Below, one piece after another: positions 18,772-27,547 of a stretch of 64,000 nucleotides of DNA. The translations under genes and the position numbers were made by a program. The stretch comes from Pararhodobacter sp. (GTDB taxonomy: Bacteria; Pseudomonadota; Alphaproteobacteria; Rhodobacterales; Rhodobacteraceae): contig NZ_JAUCBZ010000015.1 of the NCBI RefSeq assembly GCF_034676545.1, positions 1 through 64,000 on the forward strand, read 5' to 3'. The notes beneath the pieces were generated by a model, which was given only the letters and a program-made list of their open reading frames with translations, was not told the origin of the DNA and searched no databases. How positions within the stretch are numbered: the stretch's first letter is position 1; each line of letters starts with the position of its first letter.

Positions 18772-19155
18772 GTGATCGATACAAGTTCGTCGAACCAGAC
18801 CCCGAATGCGGCATCGGGCGCCATTGATTTGGCGGTTCTCTACGCGCTGTTGAACATCGGCGGGGCGGAGATGCGGGACGAGCTTTGCGCGACGCTCATT
18901 GCCGATTTCGACCGGCTGCAAGCTGAAGTCGCGGCCAACCAAGGCCCGGCTCTGGCGCGCTCGGCGCATGAACTCAAAGGGCTGTCGGCAACGGTTGGCG
19001 CGAAACGCCTGGCGGATATGGCGCGCGCGCTCGACGCGGTGGCCGCGACGCTGCCGGATGCCGCGCGGGTGGTTATGGTCAGCGCGCTGGATCGTGAAAT
19101 GACCGTGGTGCGCGCAGCACTGAACGCCGCGGCGCTGGGGACCTCATCCGAATGA
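18772..19155 (+). CDS. Hpt (histidine phosphotransfer) domain protein, 127 aa
   Basis: Single Hpt four-helix domain with the phospho-accepting His66 in SAHELKGLSATVG, the canonical HxLKG motif. It would shuttle phosphate from a hybrid kinase to a response regulator. Start is a GTG at 18772 behind GAGAGGTAGAG; no ATG fits. Its stop overlaps the start of the downstream response regulator by four bases (ATGA), so the two are coupled and probably partners. No kinase gene lies in the window. Layout resembles LuxU-LuxO of vibrios, by inference only. Confidence 0.85.
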   Translation: MIDTSSSNQTPNAASGAIDLAVLYALLNIGGAEMRDELCATLIADFDRLQAEVAANQGPALARSAHELKGLSATVGAKRLADMARALDAVAATLPDAARVVMVSALDREMTVVRAALNAAALGTSSE

Positions 19156-20552
19156 AAATGCAGCCCCCGCCTTCTGACACGATACTGCTGATCGAAGACA
19201 CGCCATCGTTGCAGATGATTTACAAGGCGGCCTTGAAGCGGGCCGACTATACCGTGGAAACCTGCGGCACCGGCGGCGAGGGGCTGGCGGCGTTTCGGCG
19301 GCTGCGGTCCAGCGTTGTCCTGCTGGACCTGATGTTGCCCGACCGCGCCGGTCTGGATGTCATGCACGAGATCCTGGCCAGTGCGCCGCAGACCTGCGTG
19401 ATTGTCATCACCGCCAATGGCTCGATCAACAAGGCGGTCGAGATGATGCGCGCCGGGGTGCATGAATTTCTGGTCAAACCGTTTGACGATCAACGGCTGC
19501 TGGCGGCGATTGAAAACGCGCGCAGGGCCCTGCACCACCGCCCGAAACCAAACGAGTTCGAGGCCTCCATTCAGGTGCTGCCGCCGTTCATCGGGCACTC
19601 GGCGCCGATGCTGGCGGTTTACGACAAAATCCGATCCGTGGCGCGTTCGATGGCGACGGTGTTCATCACCGGCGATAGCGGCACCGGCAAGGAACTGTGC
19701 GCCGATGCCGTTCATCAGGGATCCGCCCGCGCGGGCGGCCCCTTCGTGGCGCTGAACTGCGGCGCGATCCCGGTTGATCTGCTGGAATCCGAGGTCTTCG
19801 GCCATTTGCGCGGCTCGTTCACTGGCGCGATCTCGGACAAACTGGGGGCGGCGGCGGCGGCGGACGGTGGCACGCTGTTTCTGGACGAAATCTGCGAGAT
19901 GGACCTGAACCTGCAAACCAAGCTTTTGCGCTTCTTGCAGACCTCGACGATCACCCCGGTCGGTGCGACAAAACCGCGCAAGGTCAACGTGCGGATCGTC
20001 TGCGCCACCAATCGCAACCCGCTGGAGGAAGTCCGGCAGGGACGTTTTCGCGAGGATTTGTATTACCGCCTGCATGTGGTGCCGATCCATATGCCGCCAC
20101 TGCGCGACCGTGGCGATGACGTCAACGAGATCGCGGAAACGCTGGTCGTGCAGATGGCCCGCGAGGAAGGCCGTGATTTCGCGGGCCTTTCGCCGCGCGT
20201 GCGCGAGTTGTTCCGCGAGTTGCCCTGGCCGGGCAATGTGCGCCAGTTGATCAACGTGCTGCGCAATGTCGTGGTGCTGAACGACGGTCCATTGGTGATG
20301 CCGACCATGCTGCCGCCGGATTTGCTGGTGGAACGAATGCGCCCGGCCGACACCAAACCCGCCGAGCCGCATCGCCCGGCCCTGGGCGATCTGGCGGGGC
20401 GGACCTTGGCGCAGATCGAGCGAATCGTGATCGAGGATACTCTGGCGCGGCACAATGGATCGGTGCCCAAGGCCGCGCGGGAACTGGATGTTTCGGCCTC
20501 GACGCTGTATCGCAAGCTGGATGCATGGTCCAAGGCTGAAGCGGCACAATGA
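19152..20552 (+). CDS. Sigma-54-dependent response regulator (NtrC/LuxO type), 466 aa
   Basis: Receiver domain at residues 10-125 with phospho-acceptor Asp59 (SVVLLDLMLP) and Lys109 (FLVKPF). AAA+ central domain at about 145-380: Walker A GDSGTGKEL, Walker B LFLDEI, and the sigma-54-contacting loop reads GSFTGA instead of the usual GAFTGA. C-terminal Fis-type helix-turn-helix (LARHNGSVPKAARELDVSAS). Activates sigma-54 RNA polymerase at enhancer sites when phosphorylated, presumably via the upstream Hpt protein. Overlaps Hpt and the following SDR gene by four bases each. Target genes unknown. Confidence 0.93.
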   Translation: MKMQPPPSDTILLIEDTPSLQMIYKAALKRADYTVETCGTGGEGLAAFRRLRSSVVLLDLMLPDRAGLDVMHEILASAPQTCVIVITANGSINKAVEMMRAGVHEFLVKPFDDQRLLAAIENARRALHHRPKPNEFEASIQVLPPFIGHSAPMLAVYDKIRSVARSMATVFITGDSGTGKELCADAVHQGSARAGGPFVALNCGAIPVDLLESEVFGHLRGSFTGAISDKLGAAAAADGGTLFLDEICEMDLNLQTKLLRFLQTSTITPVGATKPRKVNVRIVCATNRNPLEEVRQGRFREDLYYRLHVVPIHMPPLRDRGDDVNEIAETLVVQMAREEGRDFAGLSPRVRELFRELPWPGNVRQLINVLRNVVVLNDGPLVMPTMLPPDLLVERMRPADTKPAEPHRPALGDLAGRTLAQIERIVIEDTLARHNGSVPKAARELDVSASTLYRKLDAWSKAEAAQ

Positions 20553-21388
20553 ACAGTTTGACACGCGCGATCCTGATCACCGGTTGTTCATCGGGGATCG
20601 GGTACCACTGCGCCCATGCCCTGCGCACGCGCGGCTGGCGGGTGTTTGCCTCGTGCCGCAAGCAAGCGGATTGTGACCGGCTGATCGCCGAGGGATTCGA
20701 CAGCCCGCGGATCGACCAGGCGGACGCCGCCAGCCTTGAAACCGGGTTGGCGCAGGTTCTGGCGGCCACGGGTGGCACCTTGGACGCGCTGTTCAACAAC
20801 GGTGCCTTCGCCTGCCCCGGCGCCGTCGAGGACCTGCCGACCGATGCCCTGCGCGAGACATTCGAGACGAATTTCTTTGGCGTCCACGAACTGACCCGGC
20901 GCGTGATCCCGGTGATGCGCGCGCAGGGTCATGGGCGGATCGTGCAGAATTCCTCGGTGCTGGGCTATACGCCCTATCGCTGGCGCGGGGCCTATGGGGC
21001 CAGCAAATTCGCGCTGGAGGGACTGACGCGCATCCTGCATCTGGAACTGTCGGACACGCCGATCAAGGTGGTGCTGATCCAGCCTGGGCCGATCCGCTCG
21101 GCGTTTCGGCGCAATGCAATCCCGCATTTTGAACGCTGGATCAATTGGCAGAACAGCGCCCGAGCCGCGCAATATCGCGACGTGCTGATCCCGCATCTTT
21201 ATGACGACTCCGGCAAGAAAAACGCGTTTGAACTGGGACCGGAGGCTGTTGCCAAGGTGCTGTTCAAGGCGCTGGACCACCCCAACCCGCGCGCCCGCTA
21301 TATTGTGACAACACCCGCCAAGGCCATTGCCTGGGCGCAAAGACTGCTGCCCGAACGGCTGCTGAATGCGTTTTTGGCCCGCCAATAG
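20549..21388 (+). CDS. Short-chain dehydrogenase/reductase, 279 aa
   Basis: Classical SDR: cofactor motif ITGCSSGIGYHCAHAL at residues 9-24, NNGAF in place of NNAG, and active-site SSVLGYTPYRWRGAYGASK with Ser, Tyr and Lys in YxxxK. NAD(P)-dependent oxidoreductase of unknown substrate. The C-terminal part resembles longer SDRs acting on acyl or steroid-like substrates. It overlaps the sigma-54 regulator by four bases, so it is translated from the same message; whether it belongs to that regulatory function is unknown. Confidence 0.9.
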   Translation: MNSLTRAILITGCSSGIGYHCAHALRTRGWRVFASCRKQADCDRLIAEGFDSPRIDQADAASLETGLAQVLAATGGTLDALFNNGAFACPGAVEDLPTDALRETFETNFFGVHELTRRVIPVMRAQGHGRIVQNSSVLGYTPYRWRGAYGASKFALEGLTRILHLELSDTPIKVVLIQPGPIRSAFRRNAIPHFERWINWQNSARAAQYRDVLIPHLYDDSGKKNAFELGPEAVAKVLFKALDHPNPRARYIVTTPAKAIAWAQRLLPERLLNAFLARQ

Positions 21389-21461
21389 CGCGGCGTGGCA
21401 TTTTCTCACTGGCATCACCGGGTGGACGCGCTATGTCTGAGCCAAAGCTTTGGAGGGCAGG

Positions 21462-21668
21462 ATGCTGCTGAACGACCCCCTTTTCATCACCGCAGCCGTG
21501 GCCTCGTTGGTGGTGCTGGCAATCTTGATGTATGGAATCGGCACCTTTGCCGGGGGCAAAGACCCCTCGGGCCACAAGGCCAACAAGATCATGTGGTGGC
21601 GCATCGGCGCGCAATTCATAGTGGTGATCCTGATTGTCGGTTTCGCCTATTTACGCTCGGGGGGCTGA
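21462..21668 (+). CDS. Twin-transmembrane (HIG1-like) small protein, 68 aa
   Basis: Two membrane helices (residues about 8-27 and 48-65) separated by a short polar loop with GKDPSGHKANKIMWWRIGAQ. This matches the small HIG1-domain / twin-transmembrane proteins of alphaproteobacteria, related to eukaryotic respiratory supercomplex factors. Function in bacteria is uncertain. Start at 21462 follows TTTGGAGGGCAGG. The stop is three bases before the adenosyltransferase, so they form an operon; this pairing recurs in Rhodobacterales as I recall. Confidence 0.8.
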   Translation: MLLNDPLFITAAVASLVVLAILMYGIGTFAGGKDPSGHKANKIMWWRIGAQFIVVILIVGFAYLRSGG

Positions 21669-21671
21669 AAA

Positions 21672-22244
21672 ATGGTTGTCTTGAACCGCATCTACACCCG
21701 CTCTGGTGACAAGGGCGACACCGCGTTGGGCAACGGGGTGCGCGTGCCCAAGGATTCGCTGCGCGTCGAGGCTTACGGAACGGTGGACGAAACCAACGCC
21801 TGCGTTGGCTTGGCGCGGCTTCGGGCCGAGGGCGAGATGGACGCGGCACTCGCCCGTATCCAGAACGACCTGTTCGATATGGGCGCGGACCTGTGCCGCC
21901 CCGATATGGCGAAAGACGCCGATGCCGAATACCCGCCGCTGCGCGCCACCGATTCGCAGGTTGACCGGCTGGAGGCCGAAATCGACGCGATGAACAGCGC
22001 GCTGTCGCCGTTGCGCAGTTTCGTGCTGCCGGGTGGGTCGGCGCTGGCCGCATCCCTGCACCAGTGTCGCACCGTCTGCCGCCGGGCCGAGCGGATCACC
22101 GTGTCGCTGTCGCGCGAGGAGCCCGTCAACCCGGCCGTCGTGCGCTATCTGAACCGCCTGTCGGACTGGTTCTTTGTGGCCAGCCGCGCCGCCAATGACA
22201 ACGGCGCATACGATGTCCTGTGGGTGCCGGGCGCGAACCGTTGA
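21672..22244 (+). CDS. Cob(I)alamin adenosyltransferase, PduO type, 190 aa
   Basis: Transfers the adenosyl group of ATP to cob(I)alamin, making coenzyme B12 for mutases such as methylmalonyl-CoA and ethylmalonyl-CoA mutase. N-terminal ATP site YTRSGDKGDTALG (residues 8-20), YGTVDETNA, and the C-terminal signature FVLPGGSALAASLHQCRTVC with RAER. Length is typical of PduO-type enzymes. Coupled to the preceding HIG1-like gene. Its presence fits the propionyl-CoA and ethylmalonyl-CoA genes in this window. Confidence 0.95.
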   Translation: MVVLNRIYTRSGDKGDTALGNGVRVPKDSLRVEAYGTVDETNACVGLARLRAEGEMDAALARIQNDLFDMGADLCRPDMAKDADAEYPPLRATDSQVDRLEAEIDAMNSALSPLRSFVLPGGSALAASLHQCRTVCRRAERITVSLSREEPVNPAVVRYLNRLSDWFFVASRAANDNGAYDVLWVPGANR

Positions 22245-22415
22245 CGCTAACGGAGAGGTTGGCGCCAAAAAATCACCGCGAACGCGGCGTCGTGTCCCAG
22301 TGTTTGGTCGTTTTTTCCCTGTTTTCCGCAGCGCAGAGAGGCTAGGAATTGGGGCAGCAATTCATCTACCCGACCGACGGTTGTGTCGGGTCACGAACGA
22401 GGGAGAGTGTCGCCA

Positions 22416-23177
22416 ATGAAGGTTTTGGTACCCGTTAAAAGGGTGATCGACTATAACGTGAAGGTTCGCGTCAAAGCGGATGGCAGCGGTGTTGATCTTG
22501 CGAACGTCAAGATGTCGATGAACCCGTTCGACGAAATCGCCGTCGAAGAGGCGATCCGTCTGCGCGAAAAAGGCGTCGCCACCGAGGTGGTCGCGGTGTC
22601 GATCGGCGTCAAGCAGGCGCAGGAAACCCTGCGCACGGCGCTGGCAATGGGTGCGGATCGGGCGATCCTGATCGTCGCCGCCGATGATGTGCACAATGAC
22701 ATCGAGCCTTTGGCGGTTGCCAAATTGCTGGCCGCTGTCGTCAAGGAAGAAGAGCCGGGTCTGGTTCTGGCCGGCAAGCAAGCCATCGACAACGACATGA
22801 ACGCCACCGGTCAGATGCTGGCGGCGCTGTTGGGCTGGTCGCAGGGCACCTTTGCCTCGGAAATCGAGATCGTCGGTGACAAAGCCAAGGTCACGCGCGA
22901 AGTGGATGGCGGTTTGCAGACCATCGAAGTGACGATGCCGACCATCATCACCGTCGACCTGCGCCTCAACGAGCCACGCTATGCGAGCTTGCCGAACATC
23001 ATGAAGGCCAAGAAAAAGCCGCTGGAGGAAAAGACGCCTGCCGATTACGGCGTCGATATTTCCCCGCGCCTGACGATTGTGAAGACCTCGGAACCTGCTG
23101 CGCGCAAGGCCGGCGTCAAGGTTGCCTCGGTTGATGAACTGATTGCGAAACTCAAAGACGAAGCGGGGGTGATCTGA
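22416..23177 (+). CDS. etfB: Electron transfer flavoprotein, beta subunit, 253 aa
   Basis: Carries AMP and, with EtfA, accepts electrons from acyl-CoA dehydrogenases and passes them to ETF-quinone oxidoreductase. N-terminus [20 protein letters not shown] and the AMP-binding core [17 protein letters not shown]; the recognition-loop region [20 protein letters not shown] is the ETF beta signature. Start at 22416 behind GGGAGAG; the frame extends to 22383 without support. The TGA/ATG junction with etfA shares one base. Upstream gap of 171 bases presumably holds the promoter. Confidence 0.97.
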   Translation: MKVLVPVKRVIDYNVKVRVKADGSGVDLANVKMSMNPFDEIAVEEAIRLREKGVATEVVAVSIGVKQAQETLRTALAMGADRAILIVAADDVHNDIEPLAVAKLLAAVVKEEEPGLVLAGKQAIDNDMNATGQMLAALLGWSQGTFASEIEIVGDKAKVTREVDGGLQTIEVTMPTIITVDLRLNEPRYASLPNIMKAKKKPLEEKTPADYGVDISPRLTIVKTSEPAARKAGVKVASVDELIAKLKDEAGVI

Positions 23178-24103
23178 TGGCCGTTCTGCTACTTGCCGAA
23201 GTGAACAATGGTGCGCTGAACCGCGATGCCACCGCCAAAACCGTGACCGCAGCGGCCTCGCTGGGCGATATCACCGTGCTCTGCGCGGGGGCGTCGGCGG
23301 CTGCGGCGGCGGCCGAGGCGGCGACGATTGCGGGCGTGTCCAAGGTGCTCTGCGCCGAAGATCCCTCGCTGGGTCACCGTCTGGCCGAATCGACCGCGGC
23401 ACTGATCGCCGGTCTGGCCTCGGGCTATAGCCATATCCTGGCCCCGGCGACCACTGATGCGAAAAACGTGCTGCCCCGTGTCGCGGCGCTGCTGGATGTG
23501 ATGGTGATTTCGGACGTCTCGGGCGTCGTCGATGCCGACACGTTCGAGCGCCCGATCTATGCGGGCAATGCCGTGCAGACGGTCAAATCCTCGGACAACG
23601 TGAAAGTCGTCTCGATCCGGACCTCGACCTTTGATCTGGCGGGCGACGGCGGGTCGGCGGCGGTCGAAACCATCGACGTGGGTGCCTCGGATGGCCTGAG
23701 CACCTGGCTTGAGGACAAGGTCGCGGCGTCGGATCGGCCTGATCTGACCTCGGCAGGCGTTGTTGTCTCGGGCGGTCGCGGCGTCGGCTCGGAAGAAAGC
23801 TTTGCGTTGATCGAAGCGCTGGCCGACAAGCTGGGCGCGGCGGTTGGCGCATCCCGCGCGGCGGTGGATTCGGGCTACGCCCCGAACGACTGGCAGGTTG
23901 GCCAGACCGGCAAGGTCGTGGCCCCGGACCTGTATATCGCCGTCGGTATTTCTGGCGCGATTCAGCATCTGGCCGGGATGAAGGACAGCAAGGTCATTGT
24001 TGCGATCAACAAGGATGAAGAAGCGCCGATCTTCCAGGTTGCGGATTACGGGCTGGTTGCGGATCTGTTCACCGCGGTGCCGGAGCTGACCTCGAAACTC
24101 TGA
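23177..24103 (+). CDS. etfA: Electron transfer flavoprotein, alpha subunit, 308 aa
   Basis: FAD-binding partner of EtfB. The C-terminal FAD domain shows [14 protein letters not shown] near residue 195, then [20 protein letters not shown], and the signature [19 protein letters not shown] followed by [20 protein letters not shown]. Length and order (beta then alpha) are standard. Feeds electrons from acyl-CoA dehydrogenases such as Mcd in this window. Followed by a strong terminator. Confidence 0.97.
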   Translation: MAVLLLAEVNNGALNRDATAKTVTAAASLGDITVLCAGASAAAAAAEAATIAGVSKVLCAEDPSLGHRLAESTAALIAGLASGYSHILAPATTDAKNVLPRVAALLDVMVISDVSGVVDADTFERPIYAGNAVQTVKSSDNVKVVSIRTSTFDLAGDGGSAAVETIDVGASDGLSTWLEDKVAASDRPDLTSAGVVVSGGRGVGSEESFALIEALADKLGAAVGASRAAVDSGYAPNDWQVGQTGKVVAPDLYIAVGISGAIQHLAGMKDSKVIVAINKDEEAPIFQVADYGLVADLFTAVPELTSKL

Positions 24104-24143
24104 GGGATGGTGCGTGCAAGCACACACCCTACGCGACTGTTGA

Positions 24144-24178
24144 AACGGCCCGCCAAGGATGATGGCGGGCCGTTTTTT
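24144..24178 (+). terminator. Rho-independent terminator after etfA
   Basis: AACGGCCCGCCA / TGGCGGGCCGTT, 12 perfect base pairs with a 7-base loop, followed by a T-run. The left side is not T-rich on the opposite strand, so it serves the etfBA direction. Confidence 0.9.
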
Positions 24179-24180
24179 CG

Positions 24181-24840
24181 TCAGGCACGACGCGTCACCA
24201 GCGCCGAACGCAGCGTTTCGGCCCCCGTCGCGCGATCATCGGTGTCGATCTGCACCCGGCGTCGCCCCTCGCTGGGGATCAGCGGGCGCTGCAACCACGA
24301 CGGCGTCGGCAGATCAATCAGCGCGCCCTGCGTCGGCAGGTGTTGCAGCAGGTCCTGCATCCGTGCCACCCAGACCGCCGAGATCACGCGGCGCACCTCG
24401 GTGTAGCGCACCGAGCAGGTGGCCGCCAAGGTTCCCAGGACGTGCCCCGTGAACGACATGGTTGCAAAATCGACGTCAGGAAACAAGGACTTGAGCGCAG
24501 GTCGGGCGGTCACAAACCGATCGTTCCGGCGCGGATGCACCGAGTAAAACGGATTGCTGAGATTGCCCACTGGCGGCAGCACGAGCGCAAAGGCCAAGGC
24601 CTGCGACGCCCCCTCAAGCAGCGAAGGGTCGTTGAGATGGTAGTCCACCCCCTCGACTTGCGCGATGGGAGCCAGAAGCCGATCCAGAACGCGCCGCGAC
24701 AGATGCGATGTCATGCGGCCAGCGCCGCGGTTTCCAATGAGAAGAAGCGCATGGTGGCGCCCCTCGACAGACAGTTCAGCGGGGCGCGGTGGCACCAAGT
24801 CGACGCCCCCGCCCGGCCGAATCGGCAGGCAGTGTTGCAT
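24181..24840 (-). CDS. DUF6473-like protein, 219 aa
   Basis: Family guess from the central block NLSNPFYSVHPRRNDRFVTA and the DVDFATMSFTGHVLGTL stretch, which I recall from DUF6473 proteins of Rhodobacteraceae. Function is unknown; some relatives sit near sulfotransferase-like genes. Here the N-terminal part is shorter than typical (about 270 residues) and the usual glycine-rich first motif is weak. Start at 24840 (MQHCLPIRPGGG) is nine bases after AAGGGA; the ATG at 24849 is too close to it. The stop is three bases from the etf terminator. Confidence 0.55.
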   Translation of the reverse strand: MQHCLPIRPGGGVDLVPPRPAELSVEGRHHALLLIGNRGAGRMTSHLSRRVLDRLLAPIAQVEGVDYHLNDPSLLEGASQALAFALVLPPVGNLSNPFYSVHPRRNDRFVTARPALKSLFPDVDFATMSFTGHVLGTLAATCSVRYTEVRRVISAVWVARMQDLLQHLPTQGALIDLPTPSWLQRPLIPSEGRRRVQIDTDDRATGAETLRSALVTRRA

Positions 24841-24993
24841 ATTCCCCATTCCCTTTCGTTCACCCACCCGCCAGTGTTGCGCCAAAAGCTTGCGATCCCC
24901 TTACCAAGCCCTGGAATATTGCCGCACTCCGGGCTTGCGCCGTCCTTGGTGGCGGGCCTATGGTCCGTGAGGAACAGCATACGGGGATCAATT

Positions 24994-25869
24994 ATGGACA
25001 TTCAAAGCGTCGGAATCGTTGGCGCGGGTCAGATGGGAAACGGCATTGCCAATGTCTTTGCAATGGCGGGCTTTGATGTTCTCCTGACCGATATTTCCGC
25101 AGACGCTCTGACGAACGCCGTGGCCCTGGTGGACAAGAATCTGGAGCGGCAGGTACAACGCGAAAAGATCACCGCCGAGCAAAAGGCCGCCGCCATGGCG
25201 CGGATCCGCACGACAACCCGGCTTGCCGATATCGGTCCGAGCGATCTGATTATCGAGGCCGCGACCGAGCGCGAGACGATCAAGCAGGCGATCTTTGAAG
25301 ATCTGCTGCCGCATCTGAAACCGAACACGATTCTGACCTCGAACACCTCGTCGATTTCCATCACCCGACTGGCCAGCCGCACCGACCGGCCCGAGCGTTT
25401 CATGGGGTTCCATTTCATGAACCCGGTGCCGGTGATGCAATTGGTGGAACTGATCCGCGGCATTGCCACCGACGAGCCGACCTATCGCACGCTGCTGGCG
25501 GTGGTGGACAAGCTGGGAAAAACCGCCGCCAGTGCCGAGGATTTTCCGGCTTTTATCGTCAATCGCATCCTGATGCCGATGATCAACGAGGCGGTTTATA
25601 CGCTGTATGAGGGCGTGGGCTCGGTCAAATCCATTGATGAATCGCTGAAGCTGGGCGCGAATCACCCGATGGGGCCGCTGGAGCTGGCGGATTTCATCGG
25701 GTTGGACACCTGTCTGGCGATCATGAACGTGCTGCATGAGGGTTTGGCGGATACCAAGTACCGCCCTTGCCCGCTGCTGACGAAATATGTGGAGGCCGGG
25801 TGGTTGGGCCGCAAGACCCGCCGCGGGTTCTATGATTACCAGGGCCCGGTGCCCGTGCCGACGCGGTAG
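24994..25869 (+). CDS. 3-hydroxybutyryl-CoA dehydrogenase, 291 aa
   Basis: Interconverts acetoacetyl-CoA and 3-hydroxybutyryl-CoA with NAD(P). Rossmann motif VGIVGAGQMGNGIANVFA at residues 6-23, catalytic His in FMGFHFMNPVPVMQ near residue 140, and C-terminal NHPMGPLELADFIGLD. Single-domain 3HCDH of 280-295 residues, unlike the FadJ fusion at the start of the window. The open frame reaches back to 24340 across the antisense DUF6473 gene, but the protein starts at 24994. Likely serves polyhydroxybutyrate/butyryl-CoA metabolism. Confidence 0.93.
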   Translation: MDIQSVGIVGAGQMGNGIANVFAMAGFDVLLTDISADALTNAVALVDKNLERQVQREKITAEQKAAAMARIRTTTRLADIGPSDLIIEAATERETIKQAIFEDLLPHLKPNTILTSNTSSISITRLASRTDRPERFMGFHFMNPVPVMQLVELIRGIATDEPTYRTLLAVVDKLGKTAASAEDFPAFIVNRILMPMINEAVYTLYEGVGSVKSIDESLKLGANHPMGPLELADFIGLDTCLAIMNVLHEGLADTKYRPCPLLTKYVEAGWLGRKTRRGFYDYQGPVPVPTR

Positions 25870-25877
25870 AAAGAGGG

Positions 25878-25899
25878 AAAAAGGGGGGCGTTGCCCCCC
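25878..25899 (-). terminator. Terminator of the PTS operon, supplied by repeat copy
   Basis: On the minus strand GGGGGGC-aac-GCCCCCC (7 base pairs) is followed by TTTTT. It lies 54 bases beyond the HPr stop and is the outer hairpin of the dispersed repeat at 25883-25948. Confidence 0.75.
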
Positions 25900-25948
25900 T
25901 CTTGGCCTGCGGCCAATTCACCCCCCAGAGTATTTTGGGCAAGATGAG
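25883..25948 (-). repeat. Dispersed intergenic repeat, copy 1 (type A core)
   Basis: Minus-strand order: core CATCTTGCCCAAAATACTC, then TGGGGGGTGAA, a hairpin TTGGCC-GCA-GGCCAA, and a hairpin GGGGGGC-AAC-GCCCCCC. It sits between two convergent genes. Related copies are at 35546, 38012, 41600, 53502 and 62378. Confidence 0.8.
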
Positions 25949-25952
25949 GGGG

Positions 25953-26225
25953 TCAGAATGGCTCGCCGAACTTGTCGGCGATGAGGGCGGCGAGCGCCTC
26001 CATCAAGGGCTGCGCTTGTGCGCCGGTGGTGCAAACACGGATCTGGGTGCCGCGTGAGGCCGCGAGCATCAGCAACCCCATGATGGAGTCGCCGGACACG
26101 CTCATGCCGTCTTTCTCGACCTCGGCTTTCGCGTCAAACCGTTCGACGACTTCAACGAATTTGGCGGAAGCGCGCGCATGCAGCCCTTTTTCATTGGTTA
26201 TATTCAGAACCTGCTCGACGCTCAA
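25953..26225 (-). CDS. ptsH: HPr phosphocarrier of the regulatory PTS, 90 aa
   Basis: Accepts phosphate from enzyme I and passes it to EIIA. Active-site His16 in NEKGLHARAS and the regulatory serine Ser47 in SGDSIMGLLML, the target of HPr kinase, whose gene is in the same cluster. Length 90 is typical. Overlaps the EIIA gene by four bases (ATGA) and is the last gene of the leftward cluster. No sugar permease (EIIB/EIIC) or enzyme I is nearby, so a regulatory rather than transport role is inferred. Confidence 0.95.
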   Translation of the reverse strand: MSVEQVLNITNEKGLHARASAKFVEVVERFDAKAEVEKDGMSVSGDSIMGLLMLAASRGTQIRVCTTGAQAQPLMEALAALIADKFGEPF

Positions 26226-26623
26226 ACTCCACCCCCCTGGCTGACTTCCATTGAATTGATATATTTTCGCCCGGCCTCGAGCGCCAGAGCGGTGGCTTCG
26301 GCGACCGAACGTTTGCGAGATTTCACCAGTTTGATCAGCATCGGCAGGTTTGCACCGTAGAGGATGCGCCGGTTTGGCAAGACGCAGGCCGGCATCGACA
26401 GGTTCGACGGGGAGCCGCCAAACATATCCGTCACCAGGACAACCCCGTCGCCCGTGTCGACCTCGTTGGCGGCGTCGCGAATTTCAATCTGTTTTTCGCC
26501 GCGGTTATGGTCATATTCGATGGAAATCGCGCGAATTCCACGTTGTCTGCCGACAACATGCTCTATCGCCGCAAGATACTCGCGCGCCAAACCACCGTGC
26601 GCGACGATCACGATTCCGATCAC
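26222..26623 (-). CDS. PTS EIIA component, mannose family, 133 aa
   Basis: EIIA(Man)-type protein: VIGIVIVAHGGLAREYL with phosphorylated His9, VTDMFGGSPSN, and ANLPMLIKLV. Start is a GTG at 26623 behind AAGGGTAAAGGC, a start which gives the normal 133-residue size; the longer open frame to 26713 overlaps rapZ. The rapZ stop lies inside its ribosome-binding region, suggesting coupling. Without EIIB/C it is likely a phosphorylation-state reporter downstream of HPr. Confidence 0.92.
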   Translation of the reverse strand: MIGIVIVAHGGLAREYLAAIEHVVGRQRGIRAISIEYDHNRGEKQIEIRDAANEVDTGDGVVLVTDMFGGSPSNLSMPACVLPNRRILYGANLPMLIKLVKSRKRSVAEATALALEAGRKYINSMEVSQGGGV

Positions 26624-26627
26624 GCCT

Positions 26628-27527
26628 TTACCCTTGCTTCGCCAGCGGCACTCCGGATCGGCGCCGTTCCAACTCTCTGTGCCTCTTTGACACCCGCCAG
26701 CCCTGTTCCGCAAGCGTTTGCGTCAACTTTTCCGCCAAGGCGACGGAGCGATGTTTACCCCCCGTGCACCCAAATGCAATCGTCAGACTGGTTTTTCCTT
26801 CATCCACGAAGGCGTCGAGCAGCGAGCCGATGAGATCGCGCACCCGGTTGAAGAAATCGGCGAACCGGGGATCGGCCTCGACATGGGCGCTCACCGCCGG
26901 GTCGCGGCCATCGAGGGCGCGCAGCGTTGGCTCCCAATGCGGGTTGGCGAGGAAGCGGCAATCGAACACCATATCGACGCCGCGCGGCAGGCCGCGTTTA
27001 TACGAGAAGGATTGCACCGACAGGGCCATGGGTGCGCCCGAGGCGGGGGCGAACCAGCGCACGATTTCGGCGCGCAACTGGTGCGGCGACAGGTCACTGG
27101 TGTCGATCAGCACATCGGCGCGCTCGCGCACGGTGGTCAGCAGTTCCAACTCGGATTCAATGCCGATCGCGGGGGCGCCCTCGGGGCTGAGGGGGTGCCG
27201 GCGCCGGGTCTCGGAGTAGCGGCGCAGCAAGGTATCGGCGTCGCAGTCGAGGTACAGAAGATCGGCTTGGACACCGGACCGGCGGTGCAATGTATCAATC
27301 AGCTCGATCAGTGCATCCGCGGAAAAGTCGCGGTTGCGCACATCCACGCCCAGCGCCAGGGGGCGAGTCAGCGGCGGCCCATCGAGCAGACGCGGGATCA
27401 GCGACATGGGCAGGTTGTCGATACTCTCGAAGCCCAGGTCCTCGAGCGTGTTGATCGCCGAGGATCGCCCGGCGCCCGACGGGCCGGTGACCAACACCAA
27501 TCTGGTTTCCATCTGGGACTCGAGCAT
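26628..27527 (-). CDS. rapZ: RapZ-family nucleotide-binding protein (RNase adapter), 299 aa
   Basis: P-loop [18 protein letters not shown] near the N-terminus and the C-terminal domain with [15 protein letters not shown], together the RapZ/YvcJ architecture. In E. coli RapZ tunes glucosamine-6-phosphate synthase through sRNA decay; in alphaproteobacteria the role is not settled. Start at 27527 ([13 protein letters not shown]) has CAGGA before it; an ATG at 27512 is also possible. Lies between hprK and the EIIA gene in the order usual for this order. Confidence 0.93.
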   Translation of the reverse strand: MLESQMETRLVLVTGPSGAGRSSAINTLEDLGFESIDNLPMSLIPRLLDGPPLTRPLALGVDVRNRDFSADALIELIDTLHRRSGVQADLLYLDCDADTLLRRYSETRRRHPLSPEGAPAIGIESELELLTTVRERADVLIDTSDLSPHQLRAEIVRWFAPASGAPMALSVQSFSYKRGLPRGVDMVFDCRFLANPHWEPTLRALDGRDPAVSAHVEADPRFADFFNRVRDLIGSLLDAFVDEGKTSLTIAFGCTGGKHRSVALAEKLTQTLAEQGWRVSKRHRELERRRSGVPLAKQG

Positions 27528-27547
27528 GGCGGGCAATCCTGAAACAG

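Noticed and set aside
22259..22268. TTGGCGCCAA palindrome upstream of etfB
   Set aside because: A lone 10-base palindrome in GC-rich sequence just after a stop codon; no repeat or spacing supports a regulatory role.
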